This document shows, in pieces, positions 1 to 8,253 of a stretch of 34,966 nt of DNA. The DNA comes from Oopsacas minuta (lineage: Eukaryota; Porifera; Hexactinellida; Lyssacinosida; Leucopsacidae): positions 560,115 through 595,080 of the forward strand of contig JAKMXF010000302.1 in the NCBI GenBank assembly GCA_024704765.1. Reading direction: 5' to 3'. Each line of letters begins with the position of its first letter. Within the stretch, counting starts at the first letter, position 1. Made by a program: the position numbers and the translations under genes. Below the pieces are notes generated by a model. That model was not told the origin of the DNA, searched no databases, and was given only the letters and a program-made list of their open reading frames with translations.

Positions 1-2
1 CT

Positions 3-92
3 CAGGGATACGATGGTGCAAGTAACATGAGGGGATATTTTCTATCTATGATGTCCATAACTATGTATTTATCGTGTTTATCAAGGAAGTAA
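3..92 (+). pseudogene. hAT transposase (DUF4371 type) remnant
   Basis: The first codons read QGYDGASNMRG, the conserved block of ZMYM1-like hAT transposases that follows the first catalytic Asp region. The same block, SQGYDGAAVMSG, is visible in the long transposase frame near the right end of this window. After about 11 residues similarity is lost and the frame closes at a TAA near 90. This is therefore only the edge of a decayed element whose upstream part lies outside the window. The match is short but very characteristic; the extent is uncertain. Confidence 0.5.
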
Positions 93-439
93 ATAGAATT
101 CAATAAACCTTCACAAAATATATCAACACATGCTGAATCCGAATATGATAATGTAAACAACATATTGTCAATAGTTAAGTACTATTAGGTACATCAAGTA
201 AACAAATTTCAAAATTGAGGTAGAATCACACTTTCAGACTATCTTGGGGTAATCGAGTATGCTAAACCTGAATATTGTAAACAACATCAATGCGTTGAAT
301 ACCTCGAGGCGCAATGCGTCGAGTTCATCGCGAAGCGGCGAGGCTTTGGCTCGTTCTAAGTAAATGACAAATGTAGGTTGACGAATAGGAATTACGACAT
401 GAGTTGATAAAAATAATACTCTCTAGTAAGGGATAAATG
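93..439. other. non-coding, two dispersed short repeats
   Basis: No gene is seen. Around 243-262 lies the motif GGTAATCGAGTATGC, which recurs near 12292 and, slightly changed, near 32419. About 300-358 is a ~50 bp segment (ACCTCGAGGCGCAATG and following) that recurs inverted near 30690-30755. Both look like ends or fragments of unrecognised mobile elements. Confidence 0.5.
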
Positions 440-526
440 TACACCGAGTTAGAGTAACAACTGTTCTATCAAAGCATAACTTCAAAGCTATATCGTAGAA
501 CAACCAAAGCAAGCGGGTTGCTGTAT

Positions 527-772
527 TCAATTTATCGATGTTTTAGGAGAATTCAGATAAGGATCAGGTGCCAGAGTAACAATCTCAGGTCTGTCCTCCT
601 TCCTGTAAGTGAGACAGCGTCTGATGAAAGCCTTAGCCTCCTGGGTGATTGGAAGTTTCTCTAGGAATATAAACTCGTTTGCTTTCAGAATAGTCAATTG
701 ACGGAGAAGAGTCTTTTGACATAGTCCATCTTCAAAAGGCATTTTACCGAACAAACATTGATAAAAAGTAAG
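527..772 (-). pseudogene. Tousled-like kinase C-terminal fragment, copy 1
   Basis: The minus strand reads FYQCLFGKMPFEDG, then [12 protein letters not shown], then [19 protein letters not shown] and DPYLNSP before a TGA. This is the last part of the protein kinase domain (alphaF to alphaI) of Tousled-like kinases, which are nuclear Ser/Thr kinases acting on the histone chaperone Asf1. The block [16 protein letters not shown] is close to diagnostic for that family. Only about 80 codons are present. The ATP-binding and catalytic lobes are missing, and homology stops abruptly at about 772, where an unrelated repeated segment begins. The frame is open here, but there is no partner sequence from which a full kinase could be built, so it is a captured or duplicated gene fragment. 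The family assignment is strong. Whether the fragment is transcribed is unknown. Confidence 0.75.
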
Positions 773-786
773 ATAACATTATCACT

Positions 787-903
787 ATGGAACAAGATCT
801 GGTACCAGAACAGCATACAGCTCCTGAAACCTCGCCTATGGACATAGATCCAGAGTATAAGGCAATGGACATAGGGACAGGCGATGAGATAATGGACTGG
901 TAA
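787..903 (+). CDS. short acidic frame, copy 1 (38 codons, stop in hairpin)
   Basis: An ATG frame of 38 codons begins MEQDLVPEQHTAPE, continues with MDIDPEYKAMDIG, and ends in MDW followed by TAA. It is strongly acidic and unrecognised. Two other copies exist, at 7357 and 15205. The reading frame is kept in all three, although residues change (for example PETSPMD against PEASPID). After the TAA the frame here closes again at a TAG near 952, whereas at 15205 it stays open for 87 more codons. A possible GTAAGA donor lies exactly at the TAA, so this could also be a first exon. The region just after the stop overlaps the antisense small membrane-protein gene. Function is unknown, and coding status is uncertain because the copies are repeats. 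Confidence 0.35.
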   Translation: MEQDLVPEQHTAPETSPMDIDPEYKAMDIGTGDEIMDW

Positions 904-918
904 GATGTACCAGTCCAT
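892..918. other. perfect 11-bp hairpin around the TAA, copy 1
   Basis: ATGGACTGGTA and TACCAGTCCAT are perfect inverted repeats separated by the five bases AGATG. The hairpin is identical at 7462-7488 and 15310-15336. It contains the stop codon of the acidic frame. Because the arms are palindromic, the minus strand also reads an artificial ATG frame through it. Confidence 0.85.
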
Positions 919-934
919 TACTCAGTCTCTCCTT

Positions 935-1450
935 CTACTCCTGCTCTATCTTAGATTTGGGAATATTTCCTGTAACAACAAAAGGAACGGATGACACAAT
1001 GTATGCTGCTCCTATGCCTATTCTAGTGTTCTTGGGAAAATATACACCCACTAACAGGGCCGTAGCAACCAAAGTAAAGTAGTCAGGTTAATAAGAAGGC
1101 CAGTTAGGTAGATTGATGGGCTTGGCATTTTTCATAAGGGCCAGGCTTTCTTGAAACTTTCTCTACTGTACCATAGGAATATCGAAGTGAAGAAACACGT
1201 CATCGTCTATGAAATATTTCCAACAAATGAAGACTTTTGCCATTTCCCATGCATTATCACTATGGAGAAGACTTCGCCATTCATCCGGCAATTCCTTTGA
1301 CCAATGATTCGCCATTTCAATCACTTTGATAACTAATCTCGTAAACAGTCTTTCGACCTCCTCTTGTTCATGAAATGAAATACACTCTCTCTCTCCCAGG
1401 ACGAAACAGTTAGGAACTAATAGAATAAAAGCTTCCTTAGCTGTCTCCAT
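935..1450 (-). CDS. two-exon small membrane protein, copy 1 (splice acceptor damaged)
   Basis: Exon 1 (1450-1167) begins METAKEAFILLVPNCF and includes RLFTRLVIKVIEMANHW and KELPDEWRSLL. A CA/GTAGAG donor follows. Exon 2 (1073-935) reads LVATALLVGVYFPKNTR and IGIGAAYIVSSVPFVV before GNIPK and a TAG. Joined, they give 140 residues: a charged amphipathic part and a hydrophobic C-terminal segment of one or two membrane passes. The acceptor is inferred from the duplicate at 7.5-8.0 kb, where CTTTTAG precedes exon 2. In this copy the matching bases read CTTTAC, so normal splicing is probably lost. Exon 2 overlaps tail-to-tail with the acidic plus-strand frame. I do not recognise the family. The codon pattern and matching exons in two copies support a real gene, now probably decaying. 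Confidence 0.45.
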
Positions 1451-1665
1451 TTGCTTGATTTAGTGACGTGGATCTATCGCTCTCTTCTTCATTTCCTTTC
1501 CTTTCCATTTAGTGACTTCCAGCTGGTTTCCCGTGCGCTTAAAGGAAGTTGAACTTGTTCTTGTGCAAGTTTCCTATAATACTGGGAAGACACTCTCCCT
1601 TCTTTCCTTGTTTTCCTAAAAATCTCGTAGCCCTCAGATTCTAATTTGTATCATTTAATACAGAT
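1432..1665. repeat. dispersed block C, copy 1 (5' flank of the small gene)
   Basis: Sequence upstream of the minus-strand small gene (CTTAGCTGTCTCCATTTGC, the paired TTTAGTGACTT motifs, ACACTCTCCCTT) is repeated at about 3740-3985 and 8003-8240. This copy is the most diverged and has a different middle part. It may carry the 5' untranslated region or promoter of that gene. Confidence 0.7.
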
Positions 1666-2229
1666 TATCCATCGCTCTTGTTGATTGTGTCTGTAAAAAA
1701 AAAGAAAACAGTCCATAAGCCAGCATTGAATCCAAAAAATCCTTCAATCGACTCACAGCCTTGAAATCCTTCTACAATGACATCAAACTCATTCACTGCG
1801 TCTCTATTTCAATCATTTAGTTACAGTATCCTTGAATTTTTGCCTTCATTATTAGAACATCAGCACACATTATCCATTATTGTCAAAAAATGTCTATAAT
1901 TTAGTACACATTATCCATTATTGTCAAAAACACAACATCTAGAGCCCAAATTTCCCGTTCTTTAAAAAAACCATACCCCCTTCCAATGCGCCCCTTCTAT
2001 AGCTAATAAAATAAAAGTGCCGTCTCGTCCCGCTCCTATCAACCCCTGGTTTCTATAATTCTTTCATATTCATCTATAATCGTCTCCTTTTGTAACGCCA
2101 TTTCATTTTTCACTTTTTAGAACAGTTAGCTTTAATTAACATCCGGAAATTTTAACAGGCCCCCAAATTTGCCAACTTTTTCATCGTTTAACATAAACGA
2201 CTTACATACCTTTCTACATCTATAACATA
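1666..2229. other. no gene seen
   Basis: AT-rich non-coding DNA. A short direct repeat (ACATTATCCATTATTGTCAAAAA) occurs twice, near 1866 and 1909. No splice-supported frame or RNA gene was recognised. Confidence 0.4.
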
Positions 2230-3440
2230 GCCGCACATATACCCTCTACATCTCTCCTACAACAACACTTGCAACACTAATCAAAAAAACAACAATTCCT
2301 ACAAACAACAATTGCAAACTACATTATATAAGCAATACTCTGCAACATAACTAAATTCCTTCAACAACACTTGCAAACCTTCAAATAGCAGCAAAACAAC
2401 AATCCATATAACAACATTAGCAACATTAAGCACCAAAGACCATCAAAACAACAATACCTCTAACAACATTTGCAAACTACAACAGATAAGCAATACACTT
2501 CAACATAGCATTATCCCTACAACAACACTTGCAACATCAATCAAAACTACAATTCCTACAACAACAGTTGCAAACTACAACATACAAGCAACCTACTGCA
2601 ACATAGCTTAATTCCTACAACAACATTTGCAAACCTCCAAATAACAGCAAAACTATAATTCCTCATATAACAGTTGCAAACCACTGCAACACAACACAAT
2701 TCCTACAACAACATTTGCAATATTAACCTCAAAATAACAGAAACTAACAACATTTGCAAACTACAATATATAAACACTACAGCACCTTTGCAACATTAAC
2801 CCCAAAAAATAACAGCAAAACAACAACAACACATCGCAAATACAGCACAATTCTCCTACAACAACCTTTGCAAACCTCTAAATAACAGCAAAACTATAAT
2901 CCTTCATACAACAGTTGCAAACCACTGCAACATAACACAATTCCTACAACAACATTTGCAACACTTACCTCAAAACAACAAGAAACCAACAACATTTGCA
3001 AACTACAATATATAAACACTACAGCATCTTTTGCAACATTAACCCCAAAAAAATAACACCAACACAACAACAACACATCGCAAATACAGCACAATTCCTA
3101 CAACAACAACATAGCCCACAACTTCCCCTTCATAATACCTACAATGCAAACTGTAAAGCACCTCTACAACAACATTTGCAATATAAATATTACTACAACA
3201 GCAACACAACATTTGCAATATAAATATTACTACAACAGCAATACAACACTTGCAACATAAACAGCAATATAACACACAAGCAATATTCTACAACTTTCCC
3301 ACTACAACATTTTAACTAAAAAACTCTTCCACTACAACATTTATACAGTATCCTGCAACAGCACTACATCGCAATACAGTAACACATTGCAACAAAGCAA
3401 TACACTGCAATATAGCAATACATTGCAACATAGGATTACT
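2230..3440. repeat. degenerate CAACA / TTTGCAA satellite
   Basis: About 1.2 kb is built from variants of a loose unit: ATTCCTACAACAACA, then TTTGCAAACTACAA, then ATATAAGCAA. Spacing varies and there are many local duplications. For example, about 2690-2860 resembles about 2930-3110. One strand is almost free of G. All frames here (Cys/Val-rich on the minus strand, Gln/Asn-rich on the plus strand) are by-products of the repeat. It is best called a degenerate minisatellite; the unit has no recognised relation to a transposon. Confidence 0.85.
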
Positions 3441-3739
3441 TCCAATACTCACCAGAAGACACCCAATGCATACACAACGACACAAAACAGACACATATCA
3501 ATAGGCAATTTATGGACACAATTACAGGCACATTCTCAAAGCTGAAATCTAATACCTCAAGTACAGTTGAAAAGTGTATAAATACACGAAAGTCTTATGT
3601 TTTTCACTTCTGTTAATTAGCTCTCTGAACTATTAAAAGTAACTTATTTACCTTGCTAAATACAGGCAAGTTCTGACATTTGGTACTTCTGTTCTTTTAT
3701 TTCTGCAACATTAAAACTTAATTATTACCTTGCTCAAAA

Positions 3740-3985
3740 ACATTCCTTAACTGTCTCCATTTGCTTGATTTAGTGACCAGGTTTATCTATTGCTCTCTTC
3801 TTCATTTCCTTAGTTTAGTGACTTCTCCTTTGTATAGAACAACAATAACTTGGTTACAGTATCCAGTAGCCATCTACCTTCATTCATTGTAAATGAGTAC
3901 ACTTTATCTATGTTCTGTCCTTTGAATTAGCCTATAATACGGTCAAGACACTCTCCCTTGTTTCCTTGTTTTTTTAAAAAAAGTC
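3740..3985. repeat. dispersed block C, copy 2
   Basis: This copy is nearly identical to 8003-8240, sharing CCTTTGAATTAGCCTATAAT and the following ACGGTCAAGACACTCTCCC. It starts at the first codons of the minus-strand small gene and continues upstream of it. It lies alone here, without the gene body, immediately beyond the satellite. Confidence 0.85.
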
Positions 3986-4225
3986 ACTTCTCAGCTATAA
4001 TCCAACAAAACTACACTCCTGCCGTCCGCACTATTATCTACCCATTCTCCACATAAAATTTCAACGGTAAATGCCATGTTATCAGTAATTTACAGGCTAT
4101 TTATATAGCCACTTCGTTCCATGACTTAAACTATCTTTGATTATATATTCCATTTTCTATGTTTATTCATGGAAGTCGTTACTAGTTAAAAATATACTAA
4201 AATAGAATCGTTGTATTATATATAT

Positions 4226-4474
4226 TTAGTCAGAATCTTTATCTACTGCTGGATTACTCTCTAACCTTGGTATTTGTGCTTGTAGCTCAGTCTCTCTCTT
4301 GTTAGCCTCTGATAACAGAATCTCTAACTCATTAACCGTGTACTTTTCCTGTTCTACCTGGTCTCTTGAAGTAGTAAGGTCTGTTTGCCTGGAATTAACT
4401 GCTAACTCAGCATCTGCTACTTCCTTTCTTAGCTTACTTATTGTTTGAGACAATTCTGTATTGATTGAAACCAT
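4226..4474 (-). CDS. 82-residue coiled-coil protein or exon, unrecognised
   Basis: The minus-strand frame begins MVSINTELSQTISKLRKE, continues with heptad-like leucine/isoleucine spacing through NELEILLSEANKRETELQ, and ends in DKDSD before a TAG. No membrane segment or signal peptide is visible. The composition, rich in Glu, Lys, Gln and Leu with hydrophobic residues three and four apart, indicates a continuous coiled coil. The bases before the ATG (GGACAG) could be a splice acceptor, so this may be an internal or last exon of a longer coiled-coil protein. No partner exon was found. It sits downstream of block C and upstream of the microsatellite. The family cannot be named; coding status is plausible but unproven. 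Confidence 0.4.
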   Translation of the reverse strand: MVSINTELSQTISKLRKEVADAELAVNSRQTDLTTSRDQVEQEKYTVNELEILLSEANKRETELQAQIPRLESNPAVDKDSD

Positions 4475-4557
4475 CTGTCCTAACCTAGTACGGGTTCACT
4501 CAACTATAAATAGGAAATTATGAGATCGAACTCAGTCAAAATGTATTATAACAATCA

Positions 4558-4559
4558 GG

Positions 4560-4592
<33 letters not shown>

Positions 4593-4596
4593 GTTN
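4558..4596. repeat. ATT trinucleotide microsatellite ending in an N
   Basis: About 35 bases of ATT repeats are followed by TTGTT and a single undetermined base at 4596. The N is probably an unresolved position or join at a simple repeat. Confidence 0.9.
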
Positions 4597-4855
4597 GTGG
4601 GATTTACTTTCATTTTACATCGGTTTTTTCTGACAATATTTCCGTGCAATGGAATAGTGAGAAATCCGGTTTCTACTTAAATATAACTCAAATATTTGGC
4701 ATAAGTATGCCAAATGAAAATATCAATTCGACCGGACTTAGTTCAACTAGGGTTGCTATGAGCGAAATTCGTAACAACAGGCTTAAATTCGATAGCTTTT
4801 GTCCTAAAGGGTGTAATAAATAACCATATTATTACCGGAATTTCGTTGTATTTAT

Positions 4856-5492
4856 TGCAGTCCAATTGCACTTGGACCCGAGTACTTAGTCTAATTGGAC
4901 TTGGACTAGTTCAAGTGCTATTAAACCTAACTCTACGATAATGGGTGGATTCAATAACTCAATTACGTTATACACGATTATCAAGGGTTCTGAGGGTCAA
5001 TGTCCGAACTTGAGAATAACTAATCAGCATTTACGTAGGTTTATTAAAAACAGCCGTGATTATTATATCAGAAATTACAAGATTTTGTTGATTGGAAGAG
5101 TATAAGTTATCAAAATAATCAACATATTGTAAAGGCAGGTGTTTGTGGCTGTATTTCTTTTCTTCTTTAGGAAGAATAACTATATATACATATACCGACC
5201 GTTCTAAGATTTTGCTAATCTATTTACAATTTTACAATATTCAGTACTTCTAGCATTGACAGATAGTAAAATATTTCAGAGGCTAATTTCCTGTAGCTAT
5301 TGTTTACAACAACTATATAGAATCAGGCTTTATTGACATTCGTGATATACGTATATAACGTAATTAAGTTATTGAATCCACAGCATTAGCTTGAAGTTGG
5401 ATTCCAATAGCACTTGATCTAGTCCAAGTCCAATTAGACTAACTACTCGGGTCCAAGTGCACTTAGACCAGTCGAACTGCACTTGGACTGCA
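4856..5492. mobile_element. foldback (long inverted repeat) element, non-coding
   Basis: The ~130 bases from 4856 (TGCAGTCCAATTGCACTTGG, then CCCGAGTACTTAGTCTAATT, then GGATTCAATAACTCAATTAC) return inverted at about 5345-5492 with some mismatches and a small insertion. The central ~360 bases show no gene. Each arm itself contains internal echoes of CCAAGTGCAATTGGACT. This structure is typical of a foldback or MITE-like non-autonomous DNA transposon. No target duplication could be assigned with confidence. Confidence 0.75.
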
Positions 5493-5690
5493 ACAGATAT
5501 ATATTCTACCTCTTTAATGTATAAAATAGCCACTTAGCGTAGAGTATATATCAATTTTGTTAGAATTTTGGTCAATTTAGTTAGCTTTTTGATTATTTTT
5601 GTTAGACTTTTGAGTAATTTTGTTTGACATTTTACAAATTTGGTCGACTTTTAGCGAATTTTAGTAGAGGCAAGTCTGACATTAAATATA
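5493..5690. other. no gene seen
   Basis: T-rich DNA with a loose internal repeat (TTTTGTTAGA, TTTTGGTCAATTT, TTTTGTTTGACATTTT). Nothing coding was recognised. Confidence 0.4.
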
Positions 5691-5759
5691 CAGTAGAACT
5701 CGGATAAGACGTACCCCCTCGGGAAACAGAAATTAGTACGTCTTATCCGGGTTCTACTG
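5691..5759. mobile_element. 69-bp Tigger/pogo-like MITE
   Basis: A CAGTAGAACTCGGATAAGAC end faces an inverted GTCTTATCCGGGTTCTACTG, giving 24-bp arms with one mismatch around a ~21-bp loop. TA lies on both sides. The CAGT...ACTG ends and TA target site are those of pogo/Tigger-type elements in the Tc1-mariner superfamily. It is too small to encode anything. Confidence 0.85.
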
Positions 5760-5761
5760 TA

Positions 5762-6314
5762 TTTTGTTAACCTAATAAATAGCACCCATTCTATAATGCC
5801 ATAATTAATCTATTCAATTAATATACGTACTATGTGGCCATTTCACGAAAAAAATGGTCCGAGGCCAAATCCTACTATTTAGCCAAAGGTACTGAATATG
5901 AATCTGGTGTATGACGGGCTGAGAATGTAGCCCATCCCTAGGTACGCCATTTGCCCTTTCTTGTTTCAGAACCTGTATTTGTGGGGACCCCTACATCTGC
6001 AGGGGTCCCATGCCACGTGAGCCGCCCTTCTCCATATATATTTCATTAATTATTTTTGTCACCTATATCAGAGAGTTTTCTTCTAGATATTAGAAAAAGA
6101 AAACTCTCAGAGGTTGACCCTTATACACTAGTGTGGAAGTAACTTTATGTTAATAGTGGTGATATAGAGAAGTCACACTTTTGGCAGTGCACTAATATTA
6201 AATATATAAGTAAATCAACTATGTTTGTAATTCGCACTAAAAACAATTGAAATTCAATTGGCAATAAATACTAATCATTGTTCCAGTCATTAAAATATAT
6301 CCAAAACTAGAATT
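5762..6314. other. no gene seen
   Basis: Non-coding. Near 5989-6012 a short imperfect inverted repeat GGGACCCCT...AGGGGTCCC surrounds ACATCTGC. A second one, GAGAGTTTTCTT...AAGAAAACTCTC, spans about 6071-6107 and could form a strong stem. Neither could be assigned to a known element. Confidence 0.4.
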
Positions 6315-6626
6315 CTAGTCAAACTCACCTCTGCAATTATTGCACACGTAGTATTGGTCTGAATGGTCAACACAAATATTGATCTCACAGTAATAACAAG
6401 TTGTTGCTACCTTTCTGTCAAGTTTGCGTGTACAAAGATAACAGCGTTTCATAGCTTTCTTTTTCGTGTTGATAGAAGCTGATGCAGGTGTAAATGAGGA
6501 AGTAGATTCATTAGGAAGAATAGATGTAAGAGAAGAAGTTTCACTAGCAACAGTATTTTCAATAGAAGTAGTAGGAAAAATGCAATCAATAGGATCGTTA
6601 GGAGGTAAAGCAACTGGTAGGAACAC
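6315..6626 (-). pseudogene. piggyBac transposase C-terminal fragment
   Basis: The last ~45 residues read KKKAMKRCYLCTRKLDRK, then TTCYYCEINICVDHSD, then YYVCNNCRGEFD before a TAG. They form a cysteine-rich zinc-binding module of CxxC, CxxC, CxxxH and CxxC pairs. This is the C-terminal domain that piggyBac transposases and PGBD4-type derivatives use to bind element ends. A Ser/Thr/Pro-rich linker precedes it from residue 1 to about 55. The RNase-H-like catalytic domain is absent, so this is a truncated copy or a last exon. It abuts repeat block B, whose other copy at 18.2 kb lacks this fragment. The domain assignment is good; the true 5' limit is unknown. Confidence 0.6.
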
Positions 6627-6627
6627 C

Positions 6628-7024
6628 AGGTGTAGGATTGTAATGAGGAGACCAATTGGATGAATTCCCCTCCAGAATTCCCTTGAGCAGGAAATAGACG
6701 GAGGAGTCTAGCTGTATTTAGTTCACATGTGATTTTGCTGGTGATTTTAATGCTTATTTATTGGAGCATGAAAACGATCTTTATTGGGATACGGACTGTT
6801 CGGTACGTAGACATTTCGTTATGTTATTAAGATGTATAGTAGAAAGTGGTAAATATTTACTGTTAATGCTAGATTAATGAATGGGAAATATTGAAACAAA
6901 ATGATATGTAATGATAAGGAGAGTGTGCACTAGTTTTATGTCTCGTTTAGGCCAATTCTATGTGCCACTCTACGTATATATTCCATGGCTAGTGTATGAA
7001 AGTATCCGGATATCCGACTATTAA
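6628..7024. repeat. dispersed block B, copy 1
   Basis: About 400 bases beginning ACACCAGGTGTAGGATT and ending ATCCGGATATCCGA-TATTAAG recur in direct orientation at 18228-18632 with roughly 95 percent identity by eye. No convincing coding frame runs through both copies. The block directly joins block A copy 2 on its right and the piggyBac fragment on its left. Confidence 0.85.
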
Positions 7025-7095
7025 GCTAACTGTTCTATCAAAGCATAACTTCAAAGCTATATCGTAGAACAACCAAAGCAAGCGGGTTGCTGTAT

Positions 7096-7342
7096 TCAAT
7101 TTATCGATGTTTTAGGAGATTTCAGATAAGGATCAGGTGCCAGAGTAACAATGTCAGGTCTGTCCTCCTTCCTGTAAGTGAGACAGCGTCTGATGAAAGC
7201 CTTAGCCTCCTGGGTGATTGGAGGTTTCTCTAGGAATATAAACTTCGTTTGCTTTCAGAATAGTCAATTGACGGAGAAGAGTCTTTTGACATAGTCCATC
7301 TCCAAAAGGCATTTTACCGAACAAACATTGATAAAAAGTAAG
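7096..7342 (-). pseudogene. Tousled-like kinase C-terminal fragment, copy 2 (frameshifted)
   Basis: This copy matches the fragment at 527-772 almost base for base: [18 protein letters not shown] is retained near the 3' end and GKMPF near the 5' end. One additional T near 7243 shifts the frame in the middle, so no continuous reading exists. As in copy 1, similarity to the kinase ends where the acidic plus-strand frame begins. The frameshift confirms that at least this copy is not functional. Confidence 0.75.
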
Positions 7343-7356
7343 ATAACATTAGCACT

Positions 7357-7473
7357 ATGGAACAAGATCTGGTACCAGAACAGCATACAGCTCCTGAAAC
7401 CTCGCCTATGGACATAGATCCAGAGTATAAGGCAATGGACATAGGGACAGGCGATGAGATAATGGACTGGTAA
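7357..7473 (+). CDS. short acidic frame, copy 2 (38 codons, stop in hairpin)
   Basis: This has the same 38-codon frame as at 787 (MEQDLVPEQHTAPE start, MDW end, TAA), with the identical 11-bp hairpin at 7462-7488. It differs from copy 1 by only a base or two within the frame. The sequence after the stop again closes at a TAG. It belongs to the duplicated block, so independent selection on this copy cannot be judged. Confidence 0.3.
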   Translation: MEQDLVPEQHTAPETSPMDIDPEYKAMDIGTGDEIMDW

Positions 7474-7504
7474 GATGTACCAGTCCATTACTCAGTCTCT
7501 CCTT

Positions 7505-8028
7505 CTACTCCTGCTTCATCTTAGATTTGGGAATATTTCCTGCAACAACAAAAGGAACACGACACAATGTATGCTGCTCTTATGCCTATTCTAGTGTTCT
7601 TGGGAAAATATACATCCACTAACAGGGCCGTAACAACCAAACTAAAAGTAGTCAGGTTAATAAGAAGGCCAGTTAGGTAGATTGATGGGCTTGGCATTTT
7701 TCATAAGGACCAGGCTTTCTTGAAACTTTCTCTACTGTACCATAGGAATATCCAAGTGAAGTAACACGTCATCGTCTTTGAAATATTTCCAACAAATGAA
7801 CACTTTTGCCATTTCCAATGCATTATCTCTATGGAGAAATCTTCGCCATTCATCTGGCAATTCTTTTGACCAATGATTCGCCATTTCAAACACTTCGATA
7901 ACTAATCTCGTAAACAGTCTCTCGTCTTCCTCTTGTTCTTCAATTGAAATACACTCTCCCTCTCCCAGGACGAAACAGTTAGGAACTAATACAATAAAAC
8001 CTTCCTTAACTGTCTTCATTTGCTTCAT
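7505..8028 (-). pseudogene. two-exon small membrane protein, copy 2 (frameshift in exon 2)
   Basis: Exon 1 starts at 8028 with MKQMKTVKEGFIVLVPN. It carries the same RLFTRLVIEVFEMANHW and KELPDEWRRFL blocks as the copy at 935-1450, then the same CA/GTAGAG donor. The acceptor TTTTAG is intact here, directly before LVVTALLVDVYFPKNTR. A two-base loss near 7559 then shifts exon 2 into SCSFCCCRK instead of SSVPFVV. Each copy is therefore broken at a different place, and comparing them reveals the ancestral gene structure. About 15 of 95 exon-1 residues differ between copies. Family unknown. Confidence 0.5.
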
Positions 8029-8240
8029 TTAGTGACTCGGTCTATCTATCGCTCTCTTCTTCATTTCCTTGGTTTAGTGACTTCTCCTTTGTATAGAATA
8101 ACGATAACTTGGTTACAGTATCCAGTATCCATTTGCCTTTATTCTTGTTAACTGAGTACACTTTATCTATGTGTCAGTCCTTTGAATTAGCCTATAATAC
8201 GGTCAAGACACTCTCCCTTGTTTCCTTGTTTTCAAAAAAG
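8003..8240. repeat. dispersed block C, copy 3
   Basis: This copy is nearly identical to 3740-3985 and related to 1432-1665. It ends at CCTTGTTTTC, immediately before the splice acceptor of the membrane-protein gene at 8254, so it lies in that gene's upstream intron or replaced its 5' exons. Confidence 0.8.
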
Positions 8241-8253
8241 TTTATCATTTTAG

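Larger units (their letters stand above)
440..1450. repeat. ~1 kb duplicated block A, copy 1
   Basis: This block is repeated in the same orientation at about 7027-8030, with a few percent divergence and small indels. It contains a Tousled-like kinase 3' fragment, an acidic reading frame with a hairpin, and a small membrane-protein gene on the minus strand. The left edge is at AACTGTTCTATCAAAGC in both copies, with unrelated flanks. The internal part from about 773 to 990 occurs a third time at about 15188-15420. It is best read as a segmental duplication or a transposon carrying host-gene fragments. Confidence 0.85.
7027..8030. repeat. ~1 kb duplicated block A, copy 2
   Basis: This is the second copy of the block at 440-1450. 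The extra T in AAACTTCGTTTGC (about 7243) and a two-base loss near 7559 distinguish it. Its left neighbour is block B and its right neighbour block C, whereas copy 1 has a different left flank. Confidence 0.85.

Noticed and set aside
694-918. Minus-strand frames starting MDWYILPVHY (also 7264-7488)
   Set aside because: The ATG is produced by the palindromic hairpin and the frame is the antisense of the acidic plus-strand frame.
935-1170. Genetic code with TAA/TAG reassigned to Gln, suggested by frames continuing past stops at 1157, 1085, 901 and 15319
   Set aside because: Cyclin Y, the 606-residue gene, the tail-anchored gene and the BED-hAT all use ordinary stops sensibly. The small gene is better explained by an intron seen in its second copy.
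2894-3494. Several Cys/Val-rich minus-strand and Gln/Asn-rich plus-strand frames
   Set aside because: They are translations of the CAACA/TTTGCAA satellite, with no domain, splice or start context.
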